Shown here in pieces: positions 29,466-40,239 of a stretch of DNA of 64,000 nucleotides. Below the pieces are notes generated by a model. It saw only the letters and a list, made by a program, of their open reading frames with translations, was not told the origin of the DNA and ran no database searches. The position numbers and the translations under genes were made by a program. The stretch's first letter is position 1. Each line of letters opens with the position of its first letter. Where the stretch lies: NCBI GenBank assembly GCA_039105265.1, contig JAPFFF010000030.1:1364001-1428000 (forward strand), given 5' to 3'. The DNA is from Tritrichomonas musculus. Lineage: Eukaryota > Parabasalia > Tritrichomonadida > Tritrichomonadidae.

Positions 29466-30509
29466 ATGGGTAATGATAATTGTCATGCGTTTATTCCACA
29501 TAGAGATTTAAAATGGGACGAAATTGATCATGAATTTGATGAATTAAAAAGCATTTTAGTAAAGTCAAAACCAAAATGTTGCATGAACTTTTCGCCATCA
29601 GAACCGCTCCATTCTATGAATGTAGAAGGCACTATTCTGCCACATGGTATTTGCAGTAATGGCAAGTTTCTTTTTACACTAACTAAAGAAAAAACATTGA
29701 GTATTTTCCTGGTTTATAAAGGAATGATTAACAGATTAATTATTAAGTTTAAATTGCCTAATGAATGGGCAATAAATGAAAATACAATCATTTTCTGTTC
29801 ACAGAAATGGTTCTTTCTGAAAGATAAAAATATTACTTATCAAGTTCCAATCAGCCAATTGACATGTGACGATAAAATTTGCTTTAAAGTCGCTGATCGA
29901 TTAGAGCTTCAAAAAGTTGTAAAAGCATGCAGCGACGGAGCAACTTATTCTTTAATGAACATGAATGGATCATTAATGATATTTGATGCTGATAGTGATA
30001 AAATAATCGTTAATATTGAGAATAGTCTTCTATTAAGATTGTTTGGCAGATTACCTGATGAAGTACCTCTTGTCACAAACGGAATGTTCATTGGTCTTCT
30101 TTTTGAAGAAAAAATTGTAATGGTCACAACTTATCTACAAAATGATATAGACACATATGTCAAAGATGATTGTTTTCCTAAAGATTACAATAAAAAAGTT
30201 ACGGCAGCAACAATTGACACTTTATCAAGTGTCTATTTCTCTGTTACACATGATGGAATCAATAGCAAAATATGTTCACATCCTTATATAGGAGCACCTG
30301 ATTCATATTTATTTGGACTTAAATTTACAAATAATTTAAACAATGATTCTTTTGAATCTTGTCTATTGAAATATTTGATTCCTTGTGCTTTTTCACCTTC
30401 AATTCCTGATAATTTAATCACTAATTCTAATCCATTTGAAACTGACTTGAAAAGCATTGCTAAATGGATACAAATAATGAAGCAAACGTACAACTTATTA
30501 AAGCATTAA
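29466..30509 (+). CDS. Large uncharacterised protein, part 1 of 3 (frame-split)
   Basis: A 347-residue frame from ATG 29466. The composition is ordinary globular protein with beta-strand-like repeats (ICSNGKFLFTL, ACSDGATYSLMNMNG, FFSVTHDG-like motifs) that suggest propeller blades. It overlaps the next frame by 46 bases, and the two read as one protein if a shift happens in 30464-30509. The start immediately follows a truncated tRNA, so the true N-terminus may be lost. Not recognised. Probably a pseudogene or a gene with sequencing indels. Confidence 0.55.
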   Translation: MGNDNCHAFIPHRDLKWDEIDHEFDELKSILVKSKPKCCMNFSPSEPLHSMNVEGTILPHGICSNGKFLFTLTKEKTLSIFLVYKGMINRLIIKFKLPNEWAINENTIIFCSQKWFFLKDKNITYQVPISQLTCDDKICFKVADRLELQKVVKACSDGATYSLMNMNGSLMIFDADSDKIIVNIENSLLLRLFGRLPDEVPLVTNGMFIGLLFEEKIVMVTTYLQNDIDTYVKDDCFPKDYNKKVTAATIDTLSSVYFSVTHDGINSKICSHPYIGAPDSYLFGLKFTNNLNNDSFESCLLKYLIPCAFSPSIPDNLITNSNPFETDLKSIAKWIQIMKQTYNLLKH

Positions 30510-32515
30510 TTTTACTTATTGATATCAACTTCAGAAAATATGAATCTAAAGAAGTTGCCCGTTTATTGTTGCCATCATTGGAAAAGTTATTGCATTGTAG
30601 TGAATACAAAAGATTGGTATCAGCACTTTTGATTAATAATTTTGATTTGTTCTTCGATGAAATTGGACTTATTGAATTCGGGCATTTATTTTCGATATTT
30701 TACCATCCACCCAAAGAAAATGGCGATATTTTCAATGAATGGGCATTGAACAAAATATCGCATTCATCTTTGCTATCGAAAATAATTATGAACGAAGAAT
30801 TTGCCATGTCATTATTTACACATAAATGGCAAAGCATATCAAGAAATCAAGATCCATATTCATGGTTTGTTGATGTGTTATTAATTGCACAACAAAACTC
30901 ATTTGAAGAAGCTGTTGAAATAGTTGAAAAAGATCCTTTGAACCTTAATAAATCCACATTGATTTCCACTCTTTGTTCTTATGCTCAATTTTTAATGTGT
31001 CAGTTTGTTAAAGTACTTGAAAAAGTTATCGAAGAAAACCCAAATATACAAAATAGAAAGTTAGATTATGATTCATTGTTGTACACTTTAATATCTAACT
31101 TTTTCGCCTGTGCTGCACCGATTACTGGATGTGTTCAATTTGCAAACGTGATAACTAATGATGATGCTAGGAAAATCATAAGATTACTCAATGATGAATT
31201 TGAATCTGATGACAAACTTCAGCTCTTCATTGGCTATTTCGATATGGTTTTCACTACATCAATTTCAAGCCTCATTCGTGGTGGAACTACTTATCCATGC
31301 GAAGACGAATACAAATGGCTTATTCATGGCAACTTCAACAATGGAAATAGAGATTTGACTCCACCAGAGCTCAGCCAAGCAAGATTCTTCCTTTCATCTC
31401 TTGATAATGAAGTGATCACAAATGGATCTGACCATTTGGAATATTTATATAAAAATGTTTCAAATTTCAAGCTTAGAAATGAAGACACTTCAATTGATTC
31501 CTTCTTAATTGCTGCATTCACGCATCAAACGAACACATATCACTTGCTTACATCCATACAAGAGAACAACAATAATGAAAACAACAATAACAATGATGAC
31601 AATAATAATAACAATGATAATACTAATAGTGATGTTGCTAAAGTTAATGTTAAAAAGAAGTCTAAAGTACCAAAAGAATTGAACGATATTTGCATGTGGG
31701 TGAGAAATATGAGACGTAAGTTTATCAGCGCAAGAAGGCTTGATAATAACAATATTAATAATGAGAATTCCAGTGGTACTTCAACGTACCAAAAGCAAAG
31801 TGATAGATTTTTAGCCAATCTTGGAATTTTGATAGTGTTGGATCCAGTTCTCACAGATTATTTAGATTTAGCTCCTTCAGAACGCACGCGATACTCCACA
31901 CTTTTAGAGAAATTTATACAGAACAACGATCCGTATCAATTCCATAAAATATTAAAAGCAATTCCAACACGAAATGAAAATGTTCTGAATGGATTTGATC
32001 AATTAAATTCACTCTTTCAAACTATACAAAGCCAGACATTTCATCGAATTATCATTGATGGCATTTCAAGGGTTGATTCTTTTGAAAGACTCGGATATCT
32101 TTTATCACATGCTGAACTTGATGAACGTGCTTTGACAACATTAACAATCTTTAACTTGTCTTGTATTTCATTATTACAAGATTTCCATCAAATTACAATT
32201 CTTGAAATTCTTTACACAGTTCTTCAAGCTTGTAAGAATTTCAACGATAAAGCTATAGAATGCATGAATGAATTATCAAAATACATAAAGCCTAAAAACA
32301 TTCTTTCTGATCCATTTTTCTTCACTGTTGCAGGCATCTCAGCATCAACATCAGCAATACCTGAACTATTAAGCGTTTTCCCGCCAATTGCAAAAGCATG
32401 CATCGTACAACTTATCTTTTCTAAAAAGGATGTACCAATGTTGACTGTTGCTGATTTATTTAGTTACATATTTGATTTAGATTCAATGAAGCATTCATTT
32501 GATGACTGTTGCTAA
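30464..32515 (+). CDS. Large uncharacterised protein, part 2 of 3 (frame-split)
   Basis: A 683-residue frame of alpha-helical, repeat-like character. Its ATG (30464) directly follows an in-frame TAA, so it is not an obvious natural start. An Asn/Asp low-complexity run lies near residues 365-390, typical of Tritrichomonas proteins. It ends 17 bases into the third frame. Helical-repeat scaffolds of very large ubiquitin ligases look like this, but no diagnostic motif is seen and no function is claimed. Confidence 0.55.
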   Translation: MDTNNEANVQLIKALILLIDINFRKYESKEVARLLLPSLEKLLHCSEYKRLVSALLINNFDLFFDEIGLIEFGHLFSIFYHPPKENGDIFNEWALNKISHSSLLSKIIMNEEFAMSLFTHKWQSISRNQDPYSWFVDVLLIAQQNSFEEAVEIVEKDPLNLNKSTLISTLCSYAQFLMCQFVKVLEKVIEENPNIQNRKLDYDSLLYTLISNFFACAAPITGCVQFANVITNDDARKIIRLLNDEFESDDKLQLFIGYFDMVFTTSISSLIRGGTTYPCEDEYKWLIHGNFNNGNRDLTPPELSQARFFLSSLDNEVITNGSDHLEYLYKNVSNFKLRNEDTSIDSFLIAAFTHQTNTYHLLTSIQENNNNENNNNNDDNNNNNDNTNSDVAKVNVKKKSKVPKELNDICMWVRNMRRKFISARRLDNNNINNENSSGTSTYQKQSDRFLANLGILIVLDPVLTDYLDLAPSERTRYSTLLEKFIQNNDPYQFHKILKAIPTRNENVLNGFDQLNSLFQTIQSQTFHRIIIDGISRVDSFERLGYLLSHAELDERALTTLTIFNLSCISLLQDFHQITILEILYTVLQACKNFNDKAIECMNELSKYIKPKNILSDPFFFTVAGISASTSAIPELLSVFPPIAKACIVQLIFSKKDVPMLTVADLFSYIFDLDSMKHSFDDCC

Positions 32516-35500
32516 TCTTTTGGATAAAAGAAATTTAGTCTTTTCAACATTGCCTGAAATAATCTACGGATTAAGAGAAATACTTAATTCAGGAAATAGT
32601 TTATCAATTTCATTTTCAAAATTGTTGGAAAATGTAAAAGTTGATTCAAGTGAAGGTGAAAAAATGCTCTTGTTTGCAATAACTGCAGGTGATATATCTG
32701 ATTACTCATCATTTTATGCAATCAGAAATCGTCATGGAAAATGGTTGAAATACTCAAATGAAGGAGAAGAAGAATATTGTCTTCAAATTCCTATAGCACC
32801 GTTAAGTAAGCGTACATCATTTAATATCAAAGAAATAACAGATCCAGTTCAAGATGTAGAATTGGACTTAGACAAAAGTTTACCATTTGAAACCATTTTG
32901 TCTTTTTGGGATACATGCATGAAAGATCAAGGCTCACTTTTATGCCGTCTTTATTTAGAGACATTAATAAGATACATAGTTAAAATGAATAAGAGAATAC
33001 CAGAAGAAAACTTTAGGTCATTTGCAAAATCAGCAAAACCATACATTGATTTCCACATCCTTTCATCGAATCAAACAAAGATATACAAAAGATTCAATAG
33101 TTCATTTAATTTGTTGCCTGAACACGAGCATGGTTTTGGAGTCATAAAACAAGAAGAATGGATTCATTTGTTCGCTTATAATGTAATGAAGCTTGGCGAT
33201 TTTTCAATTAATGCAATTATGCTTGATGATGGATTCATTGTTATTCATAAGCAAGAGCCAATTGTCATTCAAGTTCCATCTGGTTCATTCAATACAAGTG
33301 AAGATCCTTTGACTATTGAAAACGGAATTATACAAATAACAATCGATGGTGAACAATCGATAATTTTCGTTAATGATGCTGCGTTTGTTGCTGAACAAAA
33401 CGCATATATTGAGTTCATTGTAAGTTCACTTGATAAAATTCTTTTTGATATGGATTATCGCAATTTCACTATTTCACAAATTCGTTTTGATAGTGATGAT
33501 AATCTTAACGTTGAATACTCAAATAGCATCTTCAATAGTGAAAGTCAAATGGACAACTTTGTTGATGATTTTGAATCGATCAATCCTGTTGAATTTCAAT
33601 TAGTGAATGCTCAAGAAAATGAAAGAACAGGAAAGAACATTTGTTATAATAAAATAATTAGTGATCATTGCTTTAATGAGAAGCTTCCGTTTTTTGGATC
33701 CACATCAATGAATTTAATTCTGACTAGAAAGAATAAATTCAATATCTGCAACCAACTCAAAAGTGTGATTCTTGCACAAGAAGCGATTAATGATATACAA
33801 TCACTTGATTGGCCGACAAGTTTTTCACTTATTAAATCATCAATTGTTACTGTTGTTGGGCTAAATAAAACCAAATTGAAGAGTGGACTGTTTCCTTTCA
33901 ATTTAGAAAAAGGATTCTTTTTGAGTTGTTCATTGAATTTCATTCAAAGCAGTAATGTGCAAATATTTTTCAATGCAATACAAGCACTCATTAAATCAGA
34001 AACATTCATGAATAACCTTGGGAAAAGCATTGTAATTATGGCACAAGATCGTATTTATCATAGTTTGATTCATAAAAAAGATATGGTGTTCATTATGCCA
34101 AATGAAATTGAAACATACAAAAAAGACAATGAAAAGGATTATGTAATTGATTTCAAAGATGGATCGAAAGGAATAATTAAAATTGATGATTCAGGTTCTT
34201 GGTTAATTGATACCCCAATTGTCCTTCTTTTGCTTCTCTGGATCTTTATTGATAATTGTAAAACATCAGCTCAACGTGTCTGTGCAAAACTTGCAATCGT
34301 TGATTGCATGCTGATTCAATCACCAATGATAAGCAAATATATGCCTGAGTTTCTGACCTACATTCAAGATAAACTGGCATTTCTTCCTGATGATTTCAAT
34401 CCTGTTTACATACATCATCTTTCAACATTGGCACTCAAAAATCAAAACAATCCTCAGATTGTCAACTTTTACATGAGTGAAAGGAATTGCTTTAATTTCA
34501 TGAAAATTAATCAGATGTTTGAATCCAAAACTCTTGAATTTGATAAAGTTCCAATTATTGATTTTGATTCATCGAACCATGTTCTTACTCCAACAAAATT
34601 GAATGAAATCATTCAACTAATGAGGAATTATAAATCTGTGAATGATTTCCCTGTTTGGTATTTCATTCCAATTTGGAAGACAATTTCATCAACTCAATAT
34701 GAAAGATACATTCCTAATGATGATGATGATGTATGCACAATCAATCCAACTTTTGCATGTGTTAATAATAATCTTGATGTTCCTTTATTGTGCACATTTT
34801 CAATAACAGTCACAAAACGCAAAAATAACAATAATGAAGAACATGAAGGAGAAGAAGAAGAAAATGATGATGATGATGAAAATTATAATTGTGAACTTAA
34901 GGTTAACAATCATGGTAAACATGAAGATGGAGAAACGATTAAATTGGAAAGATTACAAAAAGTTTACTTTGGATATTATGTAATTAATCCAAAAGAACGA
35001 AAACAGTTTAATTGGACTTGTGGAAGGAAAGTCAACGTTAAACTTCAAATGTACAAAGTTATACAAAACAAGCAACTCATGCATGATACTCTTATGCATG
35101 ATATTAAATCATTCGCAGTTGATTGGAATGATTCGAGTACAGAAGATTTGTTGCTTGAAATCACGAGCATCAATTTCAAGATCAAGAATTTCATCTTTAT
35201 ATTACTAGAAACATTGAACATGACAGATTTGATTCATAAATTTGGAATTCGTGTTGTTCAATGCAAAGTCTTTTGTCTCTTCCTGTTTAACTTATATCTT
35301 TCCAAATTCTCAGAGAGTTCGATTGATAATTTTACACAAGAAGATGACGAAATTAGACGTTTAGGAAGAGAACATTCAAGATATTTTGCATATCAAAACA
35401 GAGTTGGGCAGTTCTCAATAAAAGCATCTAAAGTATATCAAAGATTGGCCATTCTTGAATTGGTGATTTTCTCAGGATCAATGTCATCAATAACATTGAA

Positions 35501-35585
35501 TTCCTATTCTGCAATGAATTTCATGAATGGTAAATCAGATGATTATTGCGATAGCATGATTTATCAACTCTTTGATATCAAATAA
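32499..35585 (+). CDS. Large uncharacterised protein, part 3 of 3 (frame-split)
   Basis: About 1027 residues from ATG 32502; the open frame begins after a TGA at 32487. Helical and beta segments alternate. An acidic EEE/DDDD run lies near residues 784-796. No HECT, kinase or other catalytic signature is visible at the C-terminus (ends MIYQLFDIK). Together the three frames make a protein of about 2040 residues broken by two shifts. Codon use and composition are uniform across the parts, supporting one gene. Confidence 0.55.
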   Translation: MMTVANLLDKRNLVFSTLPEIIYGLREILNSGNSLSISFSKLLENVKVDSSEGEKMLLFAITAGDISDYSSFYAIRNRHGKWLKYSNEGEEEYCLQIPIAPLSKRTSFNIKEITDPVQDVELDLDKSLPFETILSFWDTCMKDQGSLLCRLYLETLIRYIVKMNKRIPEENFRSFAKSAKPYIDFHILSSNQTKIYKRFNSSFNLLPEHEHGFGVIKQEEWIHLFAYNVMKLGDFSINAIMLDDGFIVIHKQEPIVIQVPSGSFNTSEDPLTIENGIIQITIDGEQSIIFVNDAAFVAEQNAYIEFIVSSLDKILFDMDYRNFTISQIRFDSDDNLNVEYSNSIFNSESQMDNFVDDFESINPVEFQLVNAQENERTGKNICYNKIISDHCFNEKLPFFGSTSMNLILTRKNKFNICNQLKSVILAQEAINDIQSLDWPTSFSLIKSSIVTVVGLNKTKLKSGLFPFNLEKGFFLSCSLNFIQSSNVQIFFNAIQALIKSETFMNNLGKSIVIMAQDRIYHSLIHKKDMVFIMPNEIETYKKDNEKDYVIDFKDGSKGIIKIDDSGSWLIDTPIVLLLLLWIFIDNCKTSAQRVCAKLAIVDCMLIQSPMISKYMPEFLTYIQDKLAFLPDDFNPVYIHHLSTLALKNQNNPQIVNFYMSERNCFNFMKINQMFESKTLEFDKVPIIDFDSSNHVLTPTKLNEIIQLMRNYKSVNDFPVWYFIPIWKTISSTQYERYIPNDDDDVCTINPTFACVNNNLDVPLLCTFSITVTKRKNNNNEEHEGEEEENDDDDENYNCELKVNNHGKHEDGETIKLERLQKVYFGYYVINPKERKQFNWTCGRKVNVKLQMYKVIQNKQLMHDTLMHDIKSFAVDWNDSSTEDLLLEITSINFKIKNFIFILLETLNMTDLIHKFGIRVVQCKVFCLFLFNLYLSKFSESSIDNFTQEDDEIRRLGREHSRYFAYQNRVGQFSIKASKVYQRLAILELVIFSGSMSSITLNSYSAMNFMNGKSDDYCDSMIYQLFDIK

Positions 35586-35919
35586 AATTAGTTTTAATAA
35601 AAATTCATCTACTTATTTGTTTAATTTATTTTGTTATATAATGTATATATTAACATTCTGAATCATGTTTTTGAAAAAAAGATGACTTTGAAAAGCACCA
35701 ATATTAATTGCTGAAAAATATGCTTGTTATTCTGATATCGATTATCAGGTTTGGCACTTTTTATAACTCAGATAATTGATATTAAAATGTTATTGATTGG
35801 AAATTTTAATTTTGATATGTTAAAACAGAATTACAATATTGATAGTCGATTTTTTATTCATTATTCATTATTGATATCAGAAAAATTGATCAATTATTGA
35901 TATCGAAAATCTTTTTATT
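35586..35919. other. Gene-free spacer
   Basis: AT-rich, with repeated GATATCGATTATC/TTGATATC-type words near 35735-35900. No gene is supported. Confidence 0.4.
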
Positions 35920-38890
35920 TAAACGCATTTCAGATTGATAAAATTGAAGGGAAAAGTGAAATAATTAATATTTTATTAATAATCTCTCTTATATGATTTG
36001 AATTATCCTTTTTAATGGAGATTTCTTGTAAAAAAATTATTTGGGAGACAAAACTATGCTTTTGCCATAAATATTAAGATGAATTAATATATAAGTTTTC
36101 ATCCAATTTAATGAAATTAAAATTTGATGATATAATGAAAATATTACGAGTGAGATAATTGAAACGTTCCTTGATTTTCGTATCTCAACAATTTTCTTCT
36201 AATTCTGGTACGGTTCATGGTAAAATTAAATTGAGAATAGGTGGATCAATAAAATGAATCTGTTTCAAGTGTTTATGATTTAGAATCTTCAGAGAACGAA
36301 ATTGAACTCAATGAATAAATGTAACCACAAAATTTTCAAACTTTTTGAAATAAAAAAGATAAACTGATTTCTCTCAATTTTGTAAAAACTTAAAACATAA
36401 TTGAATGAAGGTTTGTGGATATAACAAATATTCCAATCTTGCAGAAGAATCAAACAAACAAACTTCAGGTGGAGCTCCAATCATCTGCCCTCCATGCGAC
36501 TCCCATCTCAACATTTCTTCACTTTTATCAATTTCAGCATGCGACGATCACACGATATGGATCACTAACGAAGGGCAAGGCTATGCAGTTGGTAACAATG
36601 AAGATGGGCGAATCCTTGGAACACATAAGAAAGAAGTTATCAAAGAATCCCAACGACTTGAACTGAAAGACAAGGAAGGTCGTCCTTGCCAACTTATTTC
36701 AGCTGTTTGTGGCGCTTATTACACTCTGTACCTTTTTTCTAGTTCCAGTTCAAAGAACAACCAGCTTGCATATGTTCATAAAGATCACGAAAGCGGCACT
36801 CCAGTTTTTGTGAACATAAATGGTCACAATCCTATTCATCTTTTTGGTGGCGGTTACACAGCAGCAGCAGTCGACACAGAAGGATCAATATTTTATATAA
36901 CAAGAGGAGACATGAAGGCAGGAAGAGAGAATATTGAAAAGTCAGTCCTTCCACAGAGTGAGAAGCCAGTCAGCATCGCCTGCTGCAGGTCATTCGTCAT
37001 TGCATCTGGCTCGAGTGGTCGAGTCTTCTGTGCAAATGTTCCATATTTAAGAGAGGCAGGTGGGAAATTGACATTTGAAATAGTGAAAGAACTTGAAGGA
37101 AAAGAAATCATCGAAGTGTCAGGCATATTTGAGCACTGTCTGGCAGTTTGTAAAGATGGGCGAGTCTTTGTCCGCGGATCAGATTTATTTGGCCGTCTGG
37201 GACTGGGAGGACGATCATCAGACAGCGAATTCACAGAAATTTCAGGACTGAAACACAAAATCATTTCAGCCTCAGCTGGCGGTGGTCATTCGCTTTTCAT
37301 GACATCAGAAGGGAAGGTCCTCGCGTGTGGACGTAACTATTATGGCCATCTCCTCACCACTGAACCAGGTTCCGATATTTCCACACCAGCTGAGACAACG
37401 ATCAGAGGCGGTGCTTCATTCTGCATTGCAGGAAGTGGTATTTCATTTGTTTTTGTTGGAACAGAACCGCCAGCAAACGCGCCAAACAGACGAATCAAAG
37501 AAAAAGTGACAGATGCGGCAAATGATGAAATTTTGAGACTGAAAGAAGAGAATGCATCACTCAAAGAAGAGAACACAAAATTGAGAGAAGAGAATGCGAT
37601 GCTTCGTCGTCAGCAGTCGGGCAGCAGTTCGAGTAACAAAAACGGTTTTTCCATTCTTGACAGGAGTACGATTGAGAGTCTAAAAGTGACACGCGAACTT
37701 GGATTTGGAGGGATGGGAAAAGTGTCAGAAGTTGTGAAGGAGGTGAAGTACGCGCTGAAGGAGATGAATGTGAGAGACGCGAGTGTTTCGCAGCAGCGTC
37801 GATTCATCGGCGAGTACGAGAAGCTGAGCATGCTCGAGCACCCGAACATCGTCCGCGCGTTTGGGATGTGCCTGAGCGACGCGGAGCACCCGCCGTCGAT
37901 CCTTCTCGAGCTTTGCGCTTGCGACCTTGCTTCTCTTCTGAGGAGCGGGAAGCAGGAGGAAGCTTCGATTGCGTTTATGGCGTACGAGATTGCGGAAGCG
38001 ATGCGCTACGTCCACAAGCGCGGCCTGATCCACCGCGACCTGAAGCCATCGAACATCCTGATCGGAAGCGACGGCGGGATCCGCGTGAGCGACTTCGGAA
38101 TTGCGACTCTTCAGTCGACGGACGATCAAAGCACGACATCAGTCGGCGGGACACAAAAGTTCATGGCGCCAGAATTTTTGAGGGAAGAAAAATACGACGA
38201 GAAAGTTGACGTTTACTCGTTCGGCGTTCTGCTTTTCTTCATTGTGAGCGGCGGCGAGATGCCGCGAATCAGCATCATCGACATCGGGAACGGGAAGAAG
38301 GCCCGAATTCCAAGCAGCTTCACCGACGTCTCGCGCAGAATCATCGACGCGTGCTGGAACTTTGATCCCAAGAAACGTCCGAGCTTTGAATCTATTTTGA
38401 AGGAACTCGATAAGAACGACTACAAAGTTGTTGATCTTTCAGATTCGGAAGTTCATGAAGTCCGTAACTCAGTCAGCGAACACAAAAAGAAACTTCCAAA
38501 GTATTGAATTGATTTTTAATTAACTTTACTAATAAACTTTTTTATTTTTTACTTTGTTTTTTTATGTTTTTTTAGACTTTTTTTTGTTTTTAAAACAAAC
38601 TTTTTGAATGATTTGATTGAACAGAGTTAGTCAAAAAAAATGAACTCAATCAAATCACTTGATTTTGATAAATTATATACTATAAAGAAAGCTGATCATT
38701 ATTTTCATGTTTTTGAGTCATGAAATTCATCAGAAGACGATAAAAATGCATTGAAAAAAGTTAAAAAAGACTTTTTGAGATAAAAAAATGATTGTAAAGT
38801 TCACTTCATTTTTTTCAAAAAACAATAAAAAGTGAGCTGCACATTAAAAGTCAAATATATGGAGTACATACGCATTATTTAATGATTGAT
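35920..38890 (+). repeat. Segmental duplication, copy 2
   Basis: Repeats the order of 24505-27995: an ankyrin-repeat relic at about 35930-36000, the GGAGATTTCTTG block, the RCC1-kinase gene, and the KKADHYFHVF relic near 38700. The region between is shorter than in copy 1. Confidence 0.8.
36405..38507 (+). CDS. RCC1-repeat protein kinase, copy 2 (700 aa)
   Basis: Same plan as the gene at 25061. The RCC1 propeller (about 1-360) is about 93% identical by eye to copy 1, with roughly 320 bases (36865-37190) identical at DNA level. The coiled coil (about 362-402) is followed by a distinct kinase domain (about 428-690): GFGGMGKV loop, [33 protein letters not shown] and KRPSFESI. Catalytic residues are intact. 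The kinase half is clearly divergent from copy 1. Propeller differences are mostly amino-acid changing. Both genes start in the same ATTGAATGAAGGTTTG context. Confidence 0.9.
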   Translation: MKVCGYNKYSNLAEESNKQTSGGAPIICPPCDSHLNISSLLSISACDDHTIWITNEGQGYAVGNNEDGRILGTHKKEVIKESQRLELKDKEGRPCQLISAVCGAYYTLYLFSSSSSKNNQLAYVHKDHESGTPVFVNINGHNPIHLFGGGYTAAAVDTEGSIFYITRGDMKAGRENIEKSVLPQSEKPVSIACCRSFVIASGSSGRVFCANVPYLREAGGKLTFEIVKELEGKEIIEVSGIFEHCLAVCKDGRVFVRGSDLFGRLGLGGRSSDSEFTEISGLKHKIISASAGGGHSLFMTSEGKVLACGRNYYGHLLTTEPGSDISTPAETTIRGGASFCIAGSGISFVFVGTEPPANAPNRRIKEKVTDAANDEILRLKEENASLKEENTKLREENAMLRRQQSGSSSSNKNGFSILDRSTIESLKVTRELGFGGMGKVSEVVKEVKYALKEMNVRDASVSQQRRFIGEYEKLSMLEHPNIVRAFGMCLSDAEHPPSILLELCACDLASLLRSGKQEEASIAFMAYEIAEAMRYVHKRGLIHRDLKPSNILIGSDGGIRVSDFGIATLQSTDDQSTTSVGGTQKFMAPEFLREEKYDEKVDVYSFGVLLFFIVSGGEMPRISIIDIGNGKKARIPSSFTDVSRRIIDACWNFDPKKRPSFESILKELDKNDYKVVDLSDSEVHEVRNSVSEHKKKLPKY

Positions 38891-39322
38891 GACATTAAAA
38901 TGCTTTCATCAAAATTTACGACGCCTTTTAGGGCCGATATTTGCTTTCAGTGAAATGAAATTTGAATTGATTGTATTTCATGAACAACGCCATATCAAAG
39001 TGTGAAAAAGTGTTCAATGAATCCCAAAAGTCTCATACTTTATATACTATTAAAATCTCATTTCGAACAGAGTATCTCAATTTTTCTGAGATTCATTCAA
39101 TTTATAAATGAAATAAAATCACTTATTATTTCTGCATTTATTTATTAGATAATATTTTTATATTATAATATGTAATATTTCCTAAAAGATAAATGAATAT
39201 ATTTAATCATTGTGTTCGAATTTCAATTATAAATTCTTAGATTTGTTTACGATTTAAATGTTAATTTTACTATTATGAAAAAAGATGAAGATTACTGAAT
39301 CTAATCAAGATTATTATCTCGG
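38508..39322. other. Spacer with duplication remnants
   Basis: Contains the relic matching 27735-27806 (at about 38655-38720) and the TTAAAAGTCAAATATATGGA block matching about 27925-27947. The rest (38890-39322) is AT-rich without support for a gene. Confidence 0.45.
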
Positions 39323-40011
39323 ATGATGATAGAAAGCTACATAATTGGAGCATCTCACCGTATTAATCATCAATATAATTTCAATCTTAATGTTGGTTCA
39401 CTTATATCATATTCAATAAGATTGGATCACAGTGTTTATATCACAAAAGATCATCAAGCGCATGCTTTATGCAGCAATCAATATAGTAAAATGATTAGAA
39501 CTCTCCAAAGAATCAGAATTTGCTAATAACATCTATTTTGTTGGCGAGTGCGAACTGCTGTGCGCGCTGGACCACCCGAACATTGAGAAGACGCATGGCA
39601 TCTTCATGGGCGACGCTGATCGCCGTCCGTGCATGCTGCTGGAGTTTTGCGCGGGAAACCTCGAGACGGCCGTGCAGAAGAAAGCTCTGGGGAGCGTTGA
39701 ATCAGGTTTCTGTCTGTACCAGGTTGCGGAGGGCATGAAGTACGTCCACAGCCGAGGAATCATCCACCGCGACCTGAAGCCTTCGAACATCCTCTTTGGA
39801 AGGGACGGGATGATCAAGATCGGCGACTTCGGCATCGCTCGTCTGATGACGACCGAGGAGTAGATGACTATTGTTTCAGGAAAGCAGAAATCATCAAAGA
39901 GAAAGAATTCTACAACAAAAAAGTTGATGTTTACTCTTTTGGTGCTTTTTATTTCTTCGTTCTGAACAACACAGGCATCTGGAAGAACAAGATAGGCGAC
40001 ATCTTCAAATG
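39323..40011 (+). pseudogene. Chimeric RCC1-kinase pseudogene
   Basis: 39323-39526 encodes one RCC1 blade (VGSLISYSIRLDHSVYITKD). After about a dozen bases, 39539-39860 is nearly identical (a handful of differences) to the kinase domain of copy 1 at 26489-26810, from VGECELL to GIARLM. A TAG follows at 39861. The kinase remnant [19 protein letters not shown] then continues in another frame, much more diverged, to TGA near 40009. Most propeller blades, the ATP-binding loop and the activation segment are missing. The sharp change in similarity at 39860 suggests gene conversion with copy 1. Confidence 0.8.
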
Positions 40012-40239
40012 AAAAAAAATAATGTAATACAAGAATATTGCAGTATAAAAAATATTTTCCGAGATATTTGTATTTTTTCTTTTAAAAAGAAGAATTTTAA
40101 AATCTATGTTTTTATAAAATGGAGAGCAAAGTTGGAGCAATTATATACATATATATATATAAAAGTGATTAATATAGCACTAAAAATCTTTCATATTACA
40201 TATATCATGAAAAAAAAAAAAAAATATTGCAAATTAACT

